Source of the DNA: Rhodococcus sp. IEGM 1379
GTDB lineage: Bacteria; Actinomycetota; Actinomycetes; Mycobacteriales; Mycobacteriaceae
DNA: 64,000 bases
Assembly: GCF_030056815.1 (NCBI RefSeq)
Contig: NZ_JASHKR010000008.1
Coordinates: 97,529 to 161,528, forward strand
Direction of reading: 5' to 3'
The notes under the pieces are model-generated. The model was not told where the DNA came from. It worked only from the letters and a program-made list of their open reading frames with translations, and made no database searches. Shown here piece after piece: positions 17,674-27,017 of this stretch. Made by a program: the position numbers and the translations under genes. How positions within the stretch are numbered: position 1 is the first letter of the stretch; every line of letters begins with the position of its first letter.

Positions 17674-19719
17674 ATGGCAACGAACGCCGTACTCGAATTC
17701 ATCCTCGGGCTTCTTCGTGACGACGAGGCCGCCGCCAACTACTGCGCAAACCCGACTGCTGCGCTCAACGCTGCAGGCTTATGCGATGTGAGCCATGCAG
17801 ACATCGTTGCCGTTGCTCCATTGGTCGCCGAGTCCGGTCTCTTCGTCGGCGGAGCCGCAGGACTGTCCACAATCGTCAATGCCGGTTCCGCTGCTGCCGG
17901 AGCAGTCGGCGGCGGCTTGGGTATCGGCGGCGGACTTGCCGGTGGTCTCGGTGGAAGCCTCGGCGGCAGTCTGGGTCTTGGCGCCGGTGCCGGCCTGGGA
18001 CTCGGCGGGGCCTTCGGCGGGCAGTTCGACTTCGTCGGCGATTTTGCGGGCGCGCTCAGTGCCGCTCTCGCCATCGGCGGCGACATCAGTGCAGACCTCG
18101 GAGCGGCATTCGGTGCTGTGATCGATGCGGGGCTGGGCCTGGGCGGCGCGCTAGACCTTTCGGGAGCTCTGGGTCTGGGTACTGCGCTCAGCGCGGCGCT
18201 GGGCGGTGCACTTGGGGTGAGCGGCGGACTCACTACGGAGTTGGGGGCCGCTCTCGATGCGGCAATCAACGCAGCCGGCGGCTTGGACTTGAGCGCAGGT
18301 CTCAGTGGAGCACTCGCGCCGGTCTTTGCGATCGGCGGAGACCTCGGCGCTGATCTGGGACTGGCACTCGGCGGTCTTCTCGGTGCCGGCGCAGACCTGA
18401 GCGGACTCCTCGCCATCGGCGGCGAGCTCGGTGCGAGCCTGGCCGGTGCACTGGAATCTGCCCTGGCACTAGGTGGCAGCCTCGATCTAGCCGGCTCTCT
18501 GACCGCAGATCTCAGCACGGCATTGTCCGGTGCACTCAGCGCCGGAGGAACAATCGGAGCCGACCTCGGCGCATCGCTCGGCGGCGTTCTCGGGGCTCTC
18601 ACCGATGTGAGCGCACTGACCGACATTGCCGGCAGCATTGATCTAAGTGCAGCCCTGAGCGGCGCTCTCGGCGGTGCTCTCGGGGTTGGCGGAAGCCTCG
18701 AAACCACCCTCGCCGGTGCGCTCGACACGGCTCTCGGCCTGGGCGGCGGTGTCGACCTGGACGCAGTTCTGGGTGGCAGCGCAGACCTCGGTGCACAGCT
18801 CAGTGCCGCTCTGTCCGGCGCTTTGGGCGCGGGTGGTTCGGTGGGTACGGACCTTGGTGGCGCACTCGGCGGAATGCTCGGCAGCTCGCTGGACGTCAAC
18901 GGAAGTTTGGGCGGCGACCTCACCGCAGCCTTGGCCGGCGGAGCGAATCTGTCGACAGCGCTGGAAGGTGTTCTGGACTCCGTACTTGGCGCCGACGCCG
19001 GTCTCGCCGGTGGGTTCGGCGGTGCGCTGGATGCAGCGCTCGGTGGTTCGCTGGACGCAGTGCTCGGCGGCACCGGCAGTCTCGGTTCGATCGGATCCGT
19101 CGATACGGATCTTGGTGCGGCACTGGGAGGCGCAGGCTCACTCGGAACGTCGCTCGACAGCGTGCTCGGTGCACAGGGATCACTGGGCGGTGCGCTTGAT
19201 GCAGCCCTGAACGCCGGTGGAATCGGCACCGGTCCCATTGCCGCAGACCTGCCCAACGTCGATCTCGGTTCAGTGAACGTGGGTTCGATCGCAGCTGATC
19301 TCCCGTCCGTGGACTTCGGCAGTATCGGCGCCGACGGACTGAGCTTCGGTTCGGTGACCGGAGATCTGGGGGCCTCGACAGCCGCGGACGCGGCATTGGC
19401 ATCAACAGCAGGACTCGACGCGGCAACTCATGTGGTGGCCGGTCTGGGTAGCTCGGTCGGCGGTGCTGTCGATGGGGGCAGTGCCGCCGATTTGGGTGGC
19501 TCTCTCAGTGGTGCGGCCAGCGCAATGTCCGGTCTCACGAGTTCGTTGAGCGGTGCGCTGAACCCGTGGACGTCGATTGACGCTGCCGACGCGTTCGGCG
19601 CGGGATCGAGTAGTTCGATGGGGGCCGACTCTTCGCATTCGCTGTTTGCCGGCGATTCGATCACGGCACCGGTCGAGCACATCGACCCCGTCGCGATCAT
19701 CGATCACCTGCAGCCCTGA
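17674..19719 (+). CDS. iniB: IniB-like Gly/Ala/Leu-rich repeat protein
   Basis: This 681-residue protein has an N-terminal IniB-type domain (MATNAVLEFILGLLRDDEAA, about 1-60). A very long Gly/Ala/Leu-rich region (about 65-630) repeats units like LGGALG and GGDLGA, and a short acidic/polar tail ends in VEHIDPVAIIDHLQP. No classical signal peptide is seen. In mycobacteria iniB is induced by cell-wall inhibitors such as isoniazid and ethambutol; its molecular role is unknown. It is longer than mycobacterial IniB (about 480). ATG 17674 is chosen from AGGAGA 7 bp upstream; the open frame reaches 17533. A strong hairpin separates it from iniA. Confidence 0.85.
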   Translation: MATNAVLEFILGLLRDDEAAANYCANPTAALNAAGLCDVSHADIVAVAPLVAESGLFVGGAAGLSTIVNAGSAAAGAVGGGLGIGGGLAGGLGGSLGGSLGLGAGAGLGLGGAFGGQFDFVGDFAGALSAALAIGGDISADLGAAFGAVIDAGLGLGGALDLSGALGLGTALSAALGGALGVSGGLTTELGAALDAAINAAGGLDLSAGLSGALAPVFAIGGDLGADLGLALGGLLGAGADLSGLLAIGGELGASLAGALESALALGGSLDLAGSLTADLSTALSGALSAGGTIGADLGASLGGVLGALTDVSALTDIAGSIDLSAALSGALGGALGVGGSLETTLAGALDTALGLGGGVDLDAVLGGSADLGAQLSAALSGALGAGGSVGTDLGGALGGMLGSSLDVNGSLGGDLTAALAGGANLSTALEGVLDSVLGADAGLAGGFGGALDAALGGSLDAVLGGTGSLGSIGSVDTDLGAALGGAGSLGTSLDSVLGAQGSLGGALDAALNAGGIGTGPIAADLPNVDLGSVNVGSIAADLPSVDFGSIGADGLSFGSVTGDLGASTAADAALASTAGLDAATHVVAGLGSSVGGAVDGGSAADLGGSLSGAASAMSGLTSSLSGALNPWTSIDAADAFGAGSSSSMGADSSHSLFAGDSITAPVEHIDPVAIIDHLQP

Positions 19720-19764
19720 TCAGCGGGGAACTAAGTTGGTCAAAACGACCTGATGTAACAAATC

Positions 19765-19795
19765 CGGCCCTGCACGCGTTATGCGTGCAGGGCCG
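19765..19795 (+). terminator. Strong hairpin between iniB and iniA
   Basis: A perfect 13-bp stem CGGCCCTGCACGC (19765-19777) / GCGTGCAGGGCCG (19783-19795) has a 5-nt loop and lies 45 bp after the iniB stop. The downstream sequence AATATTCG lacks a T-run, so it may be a partial terminator or an mRNA stability/processing element that lowers iniA-iniC expression relative to iniB. Confidence 0.7.
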
Positions 19796-19834
19796 AATAT
19801 TCGAGTCGGGAAGAATTGCGGGTCAACGTAGCTC

Positions 19835-21694
19835 ATGAGTACTTCAGCGGGTCAGGTAAGCATCCGGAAAGCGCGCGGCGTTTCGGCGACGGCGGCATTG
19901 CTCGATCGAACAGTGGCAGTCGCAAAGGACTTCGGACGTTCCGATCTGGTGCGACGCCTCGAGAATGCGCAGGTGCGAGTCAGCGATCCGCGTATTCGCA
20001 TCGTGGTCGTCGGCCCCCTCAAACAGGGCAAGAGCCAGTTCGTCAATTCATTGCTCGGCATCGACGTGTGTTCAGTGGGTGACGACGAGACTACTGCTGT
20101 GGCCACCGTCGTCCAGTATGCGGAAACGGCGGGCGCCGAACTGATTCTCGCCGACCCGGGCGCCGCGCCCATTCGTGTGCCACTGCCGCTGGACGAACTG
20201 ATGGGAATCACGCCGGCCACGGTGAGAGCTGAAGGACGAGAGGTTCTTCGCGTGGAGGTCGGCGTTCCCAGTCCACTGTTGGCGGATGGCCTGGTGCTTA
20301 TCGATACTCCGGGTGTGGGTGGCCACGGAAATCCTCATGCCGCAGGAACATTGGGTCTGATCACGGCCGCCGACGCGGTACTGATTCTTTCGGATTCGAG
20401 CCAGGAGTTCACCGAGCCCGAATTGGGATTCATTCGTCAGGTGATGAACCTGTGTCCGGCTGTTGCAGGTTTGATCAGCAAGACGGACCTGTACCCGCAT
20501 TGGCGTCAGATTCTCGATGCGGATCGCGGGCACCTGCAGCGAGCGGGCCTCGACCTGCCGCTCATCCCGATCTCGTCAGTTCTCCGCTCTCACGCATTGC
20601 GTTTGGGGGACAAGGAACTGGAGGCAGAATCCGGATTCATGGATCTCTATCAGTTCTTGCGCGACAACGTGGTTGCTCGCGCAGAAACGAATACCCGCCG
20701 CGCTGTCGCAATGGATGTGAGATCCGCTGCCGCGCACCTGTCATTGGAAATGGGCAGTGAGCTTGCGGCGCTGAAGGATCCGGCTACCGCCGCTGCAGCA
20801 GTGGCCGGACTTCACCGGGCGAGGGCGGCAGCCGAGGAGCTTCATAAGAAGACGTCGCTGTGGCAACAGAGTCTCGGCGACGGCATCACCGATCTTGCGG
20901 CAGATATTGATCACGACCTCCGGGATCGTCTGCGCCGAGTTACGCGGCAGGCCGAGGAGACGGTGGACGAGGGTGACCCGGGCAAGGACTGGGACATGGT
21001 GGGCGAGTGGCTCGAACAGGAGATTGCCACCGCGATCGGTGACAACTTCGTGTGGGCGCACGAGCGGGCTCTGTGGTTGGCAGAAGTTGTGGCGCAACAC
21101 TTTGCCGACACCGGCGATGTCGCGCTACCGCACCTCGACGTCGCCGACACCGACGGATTTCTGGAACCGGTCGGGGCGTTGTCGGATCTCGAATCGGGCC
21201 ACATCGGCATCACCCAGAAGGTGTTGGTGGGCATGCGCGGCTCGTACGGCGGCGTGCTGATGTTCGGCCTGATCACCACGATGATGGGCATGGCGTTGGT
21301 CAATCCGATCTCGATCGGTGCCGGAGTTCTTCTGGGTACCAAGGCTTATCGTGAGGACAAGCAGGCCCAGGTGGTCAAGCGTCGGGCCGAGGCCAAAAAT
21401 GCGATTCGCCGGTTCGCCGATGACGTCAGCTTCCAGGTCGGCAAGGAATCGAAAGACAGATTGCGATTGGTGCAGCGACTTCTGCGAGATCACTTCACCG
21501 ATATCGCTGAGCAGGCACTGCGCTCGATCAACGAATCGCTTCGGGCTACTCAGGAAGCGACCCAATTGGAATCGAGTGAGCATGCCACGCGGATCAGGCA
21601 ATTGGAGACAGACATGCGCGTCGTAGCTGAATTGGATTCGATTGCAACAACATTGACAGTTGCGGACAAGCGGAACGTGGCGGTCGAAGCATGA
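19835..21694 (+). CDS. iniA: IniA-like dynamin-family GTPase
   Basis: This 619-residue bacterial dynamin-like protein is the partner of IniC. Mycobacterial IniA is a membrane-remodelling GTPase of the inner membrane linked to drug tolerance. GTPase motifs seen: G1 GPLKQGKS (60-67), a Thr-rich switch at about 86-91, G3 DTPG (157-160) and G4 SKTD (215-218). A helical stalk follows, with a hydrophobic paddle at about 470-500 (GGVLMFGLITTMMGMALV then a second segment), then a long C-terminal helix. No obvious ribosome site precedes ATG 19835; iniA may be read from the iniB transcript through the hairpin. It overlaps iniC by 4 bp. Confidence 0.88.
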   Translation: MSTSAGQVSIRKARGVSATAALLDRTVAVAKDFGRSDLVRRLENAQVRVSDPRIRIVVVGPLKQGKSQFVNSLLGIDVCSVGDDETTAVATVVQYAETAGAELILADPGAAPIRVPLPLDELMGITPATVRAEGREVLRVEVGVPSPLLADGLVLIDTPGVGGHGNPHAAGTLGLITAADAVLILSDSSQEFTEPELGFIRQVMNLCPAVAGLISKTDLYPHWRQILDADRGHLQRAGLDLPLIPISSVLRSHALRLGDKELEAESGFMDLYQFLRDNVVARAETNTRRAVAMDVRSAAAHLSLEMGSELAALKDPATAAAAVAGLHRARAAAEELHKKTSLWQQSLGDGITDLAADIDHDLRDRLRRVTRQAEETVDEGDPGKDWDMVGEWLEQEIATAIGDNFVWAHERALWLAEVVAQHFADTGDVALPHLDVADTDGFLEPVGALSDLESGHIGITQKVLVGMRGSYGGVLMFGLITTMMGMALVNPISIGAGVLLGTKAYREDKQAQVVKRRAEAKNAIRRFADDVSFQVGKESKDRLRLVQRLLRDHFTDIAEQALRSINESLRATQEATQLESSEHATRIRQLETDMRVVAELDSIATTLTVADKRNVAVEA

Positions 21695-23166
21695 GCGCAA
21701 TCAGTGCTGTGGAGTCAGTGCATACGCTGATCGCGCAGGCCCGAGAACTGTACGCGGACCAACCTCAGACACGTAGTCAACTGGAAGTGTGTGCGGCCCG
21801 ACTCGACGAGCCTCTGCGAGTGGCATTGGCAGGTTCTTTGAAGGCAGGTAAGTCGACTCTTCTCAATTCACTTGTCGGGCAAGATATTGCACCCACAGAT
21901 GCCACGGAATGTACTCGTGTTGTCACGTGGTATCGCAACGGCACCACGCCACAGGTGACGGCAACGGCCGAAGACGGTGACACTTTCAACGTCCCGGTGA
22001 CACGGCGCGACGGCAGACTCACCTTCGATCTGGGGGAGCGCACGGCTGACTCCGTCGATCGTATCGACGTCGACTGGCCGTCGACTGCTTTGGTTCGTAC
22101 GACGATCATCGACACTCCGGGGACGTCATCGTTGTCGACAGAGGTGTCGGCTCGAACCTGGAACATGCTTGTACCCGAAGGCGGTGCACCCGGCGCAGAT
22201 GCCGTCGTATATCTGTTGCGGGCGTTGAACGCGAGCGACATGCAGTTTCTCGGGCGGATCGCCGATCATGTCGGCGGCGAATCCGGACCGCTCGGAGTGG
22301 TCGGCGTTCTTTCTCGCGCCGACGAGGTGGGCGCCGGACGGATGGATGCGTTGACGTCCGCCAAGGATGTTGCTGCCCGGTTCGCCGAGGAACTCGAGCG
22401 AACCGGATTGTGTCAGTCGGTTGTTCCGGTAGCGGGATTGCTGGCGCTGGCCGCGCGGACGATGAGGCAGAGCGAGTTCGCGGCACTCTCCGCGCTCGCC
22501 GAGGTTCCGGCCGACGATCTCAGTCTCGCGCTCCTGTCAGCGGATCGCTTTGCCAAGGCGGACAGTCCACTACCCGTCGGCGCCGCGATGCGAGCGCAAC
22601 TTGCAGATCGATTCGGGCTGTTCGGAATTCGGCTCGCGGTAACGTCGATAAAGTTGGGCGCCACGGACTCTCCGACTTTGGCAGCAGAGCTGCTCGAACG
22701 TAGTGGGCTCGAGGAGTTGCTTCAGGTGATCGACGTTCAGTTCGGGCAACGGGCTGATCAGCTCAAGGCACACACCGCCTTGGTGACGCTGGTGCGAATC
22801 CTCGAGAGCAATCCACTCGCGGGTTCGGATTCGGTCGTGGAAGCGGCGCAGGGTCTACTTGCCGACGTCCACGGTTTCCATGAACTGCGACTGTTGGGAC
22901 GACTCCGTTCCGTGCGTACGGACTTGCCCTCGGAGGATCTGGCGCAGTTGCAGCGACTGATCGGCGGCTACGGAATCAGAGTGAACGATCGACTGGGTTC
23001 CGAACCGGATGGATGCGTCGACGACCAGCGAGCGAAAGCGGTAAGTGCAGCGCGCCATTGGCGTGAATTGTCGACGCACCCACTCTTCGATCGCTTCACT
23101 GCCCGCGCCTGTCTGGTTGCGGCGCGCAGTGCCGAGGGGATTTTGGCGGAAATCGTGGCCGAATAG
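21691..23166 (+). CDS. iniC: IniC-like dynamin-family GTPase
   Basis: This 491-residue dynamin-like GTPase probably works with IniA. G1 is AGSLKAGKS (47-55), G3 is DTPGTSS (about 145), and SRADEV is the G4 equivalent (about 211). The C-terminal half is helical, and no strong membrane segment is seen, unlike IniA. The ATG overlaps the iniA stop as ATGA, so translation is coupled. The length matches mycobacterial IniC (about 490). Confidence 0.87.
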   Translation: MSAISAVESVHTLIAQARELYADQPQTRSQLEVCAARLDEPLRVALAGSLKAGKSTLLNSLVGQDIAPTDATECTRVVTWYRNGTTPQVTATAEDGDTFNVPVTRRDGRLTFDLGERTADSVDRIDVDWPSTALVRTTIIDTPGTSSLSTEVSARTWNMLVPEGGAPGADAVVYLLRALNASDMQFLGRIADHVGGESGPLGVVGVLSRADEVGAGRMDALTSAKDVAARFAEELERTGLCQSVVPVAGLLALAARTMRQSEFAALSALAEVPADDLSLALLSADRFAKADSPLPVGAAMRAQLADRFGLFGIRLAVTSIKLGATDSPTLAAELLERSGLEELLQVIDVQFGQRADQLKAHTALVTLVRILESNPLAGSDSVVEAAQGLLADVHGFHELRLLGRLRSVRTDLPSEDLAQLQRLIGGYGIRVNDRLGSEPDGCVDDQRAKAVSAARHWRELSTHPLFDRFTARACLVAARSAEGILAEIVAE

Positions 23167-23270
23167 ATCGCCGTTCAGCCGGCGCGACGTTGCCGACGGC
23201 TCTATGTTGAGACCGGAATGATCCGGACAGAACGCCCCGGTTCGGATTCAGCCTCGAGGGGAGAACCCGC

Positions 23271-24854
23271 ATGGCGAATGACATCAAGTCGAAGTCACCG
23301 GAGCGAGCGACGTATGTTCTGGGCACACTCATCCTGGTTGCGGCGGTAGCCAACCTCAACCTATCGGTCGCCAATGTGGCACTTCCCGACATCGGACGAG
23401 CATTCGACGCGAGTCAGACGCAACTGAACTTGATTGCCGTCGGCTATTCCCTGGGTCTGGCCGGCACGGTGCTCTATCTCGGTGCTGTCGGTGACCGGTA
23501 CGGGCGCAAGATGCTGCTGGTCACCGGTATGGCGCTGTCGATACCGGCATCGCTGGTCGCTGGATTCTCCGGCAGCTTCGAGGTACTTTTTGCCGCCCGA
23601 ATCGTCGGCGGTATTTCTGCTGGTCTCGCATTTCCGACGACGCTGGCGATCATCACGGCTTTGTGGGCGGGCCCGGCTCGGACCAAAGCGATTGCCATGT
23701 GGTCCGCGATCGGTGGCGCGATTTCGGCATTGGGTCCGATCGTGTCGGGGTCCCTGCTCGAGAAATTTCACTGGGGTTCGGTCTTCTTCGTGACGCTCCC
23801 GTTGGCGCTTCTCGCTGTGGTCTGCGCGCTGGTGTTGGTGCCCGCGCACGTCAACGAGACGACGGATCCTGTTGATCACCTCGGTGGCATCGTGTCCATC
23901 GTCTTCATCGGGGCACTGGTGTTGTCCATCAACTTTGCGCCGGTCAAGGGTTCGGGCACTCTGGCGCTCGTTTTGGGAGCCATTGCGCTGGTCGCCGGTA
24001 TCGGGTTCTTCCTGCAACAGAAACGAGCCGTCAATCCACTGTTCGATTTACCCGTGGCCGCTCGCCCGACGTTCTGGGTCGCGGCCGTGGGCGGGCTGGT
24101 CGTCTTCGGTTCGCTGATGGGCGCGATGTTCATCGGTCAGCAGTTCCTGCAAAACGTACTCGGTTATTCGACGCTCGCTGCCGGTGCAGCCATCATTCCC
24201 GCTGCCCTCGCGATGGTCATTGTTGCGCCTCGGTCGGCAACGATGATCGAAAGGCATGGCGCGCGAGCAACACTGCTGTCCGGCTACCTGTTCGTTGTTC
24301 TCGGACTAGTTGTGGCGCTGACCATGTGGAACGAGAGCACGCAGTACTGGCAGGTGGCACTGGCCTACGGTCTCGTCGGCATCGGTGTCGGTCTGGCGGG
24401 TACCCCGGCATCGCGTTCACTCACCGGATCAGTTCCTGTTTCCCGGGCCGGCATGGCGTCGGGAACCTCGGACCTTCAACGTGATCTGGGTGGGGCGATC
24501 ATGCAGTCGATTCTCGGCGGAATCCTCACCGCTGGTTACGCGAAGTCGTTGGGGGCGTCGATAGCGTCGTCACCCGACGCCTCCCAGATCACTCCCGAGA
24601 CGCAGTCGGCACTGACAAAGTCGTTTTCCAGCGCGGAAGTTCTGGCAGAGCGATACCCGCAGTATTCTGAGCAGATCATGGAGGCCGCGAAACATGCTTT
24701 CCTGGAAGGAGATACGAAGGCATACATCGCCGCAATCATCGTGGTGTGCGCCGGCGCCGCGGTGGTGACGTTCTTCTATCCCCACTTGGAGCGCGAGCGT
24801 GAACTCATGGCGGAATACGCCGCCGACTCAGACCTCCGGGAGAAGAAGGCCTGA
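23271..24854 (+). CDS. MFS drug:H+ antiporter (DHA2, 14-TM type)
   Basis: This 527-residue exporter has about 14 hydrophobic segments, and the motif-A-like GDRYGRKMLLVTG (about 80-92) marks the major facilitator superfamily. LFAARIVGGISAGLAFPTTL is typical of the DHA2/EmrB-QacA branch. It likely exports drugs, antiseptics or envelope lipids using the proton gradient. GGGGAG lies 7 bp before ATG 23271. It follows iniC by 104 bp on the same strand and could share its induction, which is inference. The C-terminal tail is charged and overlaps the convergent hypothetical gene by 27 bp. Confidence 0.87.
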   Translation: MANDIKSKSPERATYVLGTLILVAAVANLNLSVANVALPDIGRAFDASQTQLNLIAVGYSLGLAGTVLYLGAVGDRYGRKMLLVTGMALSIPASLVAGFSGSFEVLFAARIVGGISAGLAFPTTLAIITALWAGPARTKAIAMWSAIGGAISALGPIVSGSLLEKFHWGSVFFVTLPLALLAVVCALVLVPAHVNETTDPVDHLGGIVSIVFIGALVLSINFAPVKGSGTLALVLGAIALVAGIGFFLQQKRAVNPLFDLPVAARPTFWVAAVGGLVVFGSLMGAMFIGQQFLQNVLGYSTLAAGAAIIPAALAMVIVAPRSATMIERHGARATLLSGYLFVVLGLVVALTMWNESTQYWQVALAYGLVGIGVGLAGTPASRSLTGSVPVSRAGMASGTSDLQRDLGGAIMQSILGGILTAGYAKSLGASIASSPDASQITPETQSALTKSFSSAEVLAERYPQYSEQIMEAAKHAFLEGDTKAYIAAIIVVCAGAAVVTFFYPHLERERELMAEYAADSDLREKKA

Positions 24855-25334
24855 CTGAGCGGCGTTTTCGGCGCGAGGAGAATCACGGCTCGCACAGTTC
24901 TCCGACACGTGCGACGACGGTATCGGTGCGGGGTCCACCCACACCGCAATCGAGTCGCGGACTTTGGCGCGAAGCACACGTCGTTCCTGTAACGGCCATC
25001 GGAAATATTCGAGGTCTTCAAGCACGGATTGGAGTGTGTTGGCAACCCACGCAGTCGTTTCAGCGTTGTCGCTGTCCACGTTCAGTTCTCCGCCGACACT
25101 AAAACCACTCAACCCGCGCCTACCGATCCACCCGAGCGACATAACGTAGTCGGCATCCATTCGTAGTTCCCAAGACGTATGGGCGAGAGTCGCTTCATGG
25201 CCAACTGAGGTGTTGGAGAGATCGCGGGTTACGGCTTCCAGTGCCGACGTCCAGTTGAGCGGGGCATCGGTGTCGGTAATGGCGTCGAAAAACGGGAATT
25301 CCCATACCAGGTCGTCGTCATTTCCCCAGATCAT
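24828..25334 (-). CDS. Conserved-looking acidic hypothetical protein
   Basis: This 168-residue acidic protein starts MIWGNDDDLVWEFPFFDAIT and contains VNSDNAE-like and ETTAWVANTLQSVLEDLEYF segments. It has no signal peptide, membrane helix or family motif I recognise. The balanced amino-acid composition and the position 10 bp before the F420-type gene (transcribed the other side) argue that it is real. The last 20-odd residues overlap the MFS 3' end on the opposite strand and look less convincing. An alternative is that the true stop region has drifted. Function unknown. Confidence 0.5.
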   Translation of the reverse strand: MIWGNDDDLVWEFPFFDAITDTDAPLNWTSALEAVTRDLSNTSVGHEATLAHTSWELRMDADYVMSLGWIGRRGLSGFSVGGELNVDSDNAETTAWVANTLQSVLEDLEYFRWPLQERRVLRAKVRDSIAVWVDPAPIPSSHVSENCASRDSPRAENAAQSGLLLPEV

Positions 25335-25344
25335 CGAAGTGCAT

Positions 25345-26349
25345 TCACCCGAGAGCTGCGATCATCGCCGCCACGTCCGCAGGGTTCTGGGTGTAACCCG
25401 GGAAATAGCAACATACCTCGTCGGCATGCTCGCCGAACCTGCGTCGAATCTCGGTCGCGCACTCTTCGGGAGTTCCGACGACGGCGAGTGTCTCCAGCAT
25501 GGGATCCGTTATGAGAGAAGTCATTTCGGCGTAGCCGCCTCGCTTGGAGAGTGCATTGAGTTCGGGTTGAACATCGCCCCATCCCTCGATGTCGAGTACC
25601 GGCCGATAGGCGGGGGTCGAACCGTAGAACGAGAGCAGGCTCCGGACGCCGCGCGATGCCGCGTCGAGTTGCTCGGCGCTGCGGCCAACCCCGACGATGA
25701 TCTGCGGAATGATCGCGAATTCGGTTCGTGCGCGACCGGATTCACGTAATCCCGCATCAACGGCGGGCAGTGTTCGCTGAAGGAAATGTCGTTCGGTGTG
25801 GAACGGCATGACCAGTAGTCCGTCGGCTACTTCCGCCGCGGTGCGCGTCATGATCGGTCCGAGAGCGCCCATCAGAATCGGTGGTGGACCATAAGGGTTG
25901 GGGCCGGGATCGAAGGTCGGCGGCATCAACGTGTGGGTGAAGAACTCGCCGCGAAAGTTCAACGGCGTCGTGTTCTCCCACGCAGCAAGTATTGCCTTGA
26001 TCGCGGAGACTGTTTCCTTCATTCGCGCAGCCGGCCGTGACCACGTTGCGCTGTAACGCTTTTCGATGTGCGGCTTGATCTGTGAGCCGAGTCCGAGGCG
26101 GAACCGGCCCCGGCTGAGAAGTTGGAGATCGTTCGCGGAATTGGCCAAGTGCATGGGACTGCGCGGAAATGCGATGGCGACGTTGGTCATCAGATCGAGG
26201 TCCACCGACGAGGCTGCTTCGACGAGGGGGAAGAACACGTCGTGCTGGCCCTCGAAGGTAAACAGTCCGGCGGCGCCGGTCTCGGCGAGTTCGAGGCTGC
26301 GGGCCGCGCCGGCCCCGGGCGGGGAGTCGAGTTGAACGTGAACCTTCAT
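25345..26349 (-). CDS. LLM-class F420-dependent oxidoreductase (TIGR03617-like)
   Basis: This 334-residue luciferase-like monooxygenase has a TIM-barrel fold. Seen: TGAAGLFTFEGQHD near residue 30, NDLQLLSRGRFRLGLGSQIKPHIEKRY (split across about 80-105) and the PPILMGALGPIMTR segment (about 160). Members use coenzyme F420 (or FMN) for hydride transfer; substrate is not predictable. The true start is ATG 26349, which overlaps the stop of the upstream membrane gene as ATGA, so an N-terminal extension to 26439 is rejected. The coupling implies a shared transcript with that small membrane protein. Confidence 0.82.
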   Translation of the reverse strand: MKVHVQLDSPPGAGAARSLELAETGAAGLFTFEGQHDVFFPLVEAASSVDLDLMTNVAIAFPRSPMHLANSANDLQLLSRGRFRLGLGSQIKPHIEKRYSATWSRPAARMKETVSAIKAILAAWENTTPLNFRGEFFTHTLMPPTFDPGPNPYGPPPILMGALGPIMTRTAAEVADGLLVMPFHTERHFLQRTLPAVDAGLRESGRARTEFAIIPQIIVGVGRSAEQLDAASRGVRSLLSFYGSTPAYRPVLDIEGWGDVQPELNALSKRGGYAEMTSLITDPMLETLAVVGTPEECATEIRRRFGEHADEVCCYFPGYTQNPADVAAMIAALG

Positions 26350-26906
26350 CGGCGCACTCGCAGCCAGGTGCCGACGCCGGGGGCGAACGGGGCAATTGCT
26401 GCGACGGCTACGAGGGTGCAGTAGAGAAGCGGTGCCCATTTCAATACGCCGCCGCTGATGTCGTCCGCAGCGGACGTCAAAGACATGAAGCCGAGTCCGG
26501 CCGCGATACTGACGGCGCCGACGATTGCCGTCATAACGCGTCCGGCATTTTTTCGGGCGCGCAGGAGTTGCAGGCTCAGGAAGGCTAGTAGTGCGAGGAC
26601 GAGTGCACCGCCGCCGCTACCGACAAGGACGACGGTGACGGCGTCGGAGATGTCGGTGGGTGAGTATCCAGGGTTGTCTTGGGCCGTCGAAGCCTCGAGT
26701 GCAGCTCGGACGTCGGTCAGGCTCGAGACCGCGACTCCGGCAATTCCGGCGAGGACAACAAACGAACCTATCCACGCCGACGCCGATACGAGCACTGCCT
26801 TCGGCGTCTGATCGCTGGGAGCGGTGCGCAAAGGGCGGATCACAACGTCGGGCCGCGGTGGCGCGGGGCGAGCCGGAGGGGTCAGTGATATGTCGGGATC
26901 GGTCAC
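26346..26906 (-). CDS. Four-TM membrane protein of unknown function
   Basis: This 186-residue protein begins VTDPDISLTPPARPAPPRP. A Pro-rich cytoplasmic tail precedes four hydrophobic segments (about 48-68, 85-110, 120-140 and 150-175). The GTG at 26906 is chosen because TACGAT, a good -10 box, lies only 6 bp upstream, implying a leaderless mRNA. The frame stays open to 27272, but that would run over the dnaK operator. The stop is coupled to the F420-type gene. No function is recognised. It diverges from dnaK. Confidence 0.6.
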   Translation of the reverse strand: MTDPDISLTPPARPAPPRPDVVIRPLRTAPSDQTPKAVLVSASAWIGSFVVLAGIAGVAVSSLTDVRAALEASTAQDNPGYSPTDISDAVTVVLVGSGGGALVLALLAFLSLQLLRARKNAGRVMTAIVGAVSIAAGLGFMSLTSAADDISGGVLKWAPLLYCTLVAVAAIAPFAPGVGTWLRVRR

Positions 26907-27017
26907 CGGTCGATCGTAGCGATTCGGAGTGCATTCAAGTGATGTGGCGCACTTTTCCGGCTTTTCGGGGAACGTGGGAACAAATTTACGCGGGCTGTAG
27001 TTGACCATTTCGACAAG

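Noticed and set aside
17739..19256. 505-residue minus-strand frame across iniB
   Set aside because: Ser/Pro-rich mirror of the repetitive GC-rich iniB coding strand, with no ribosome site or family motif.
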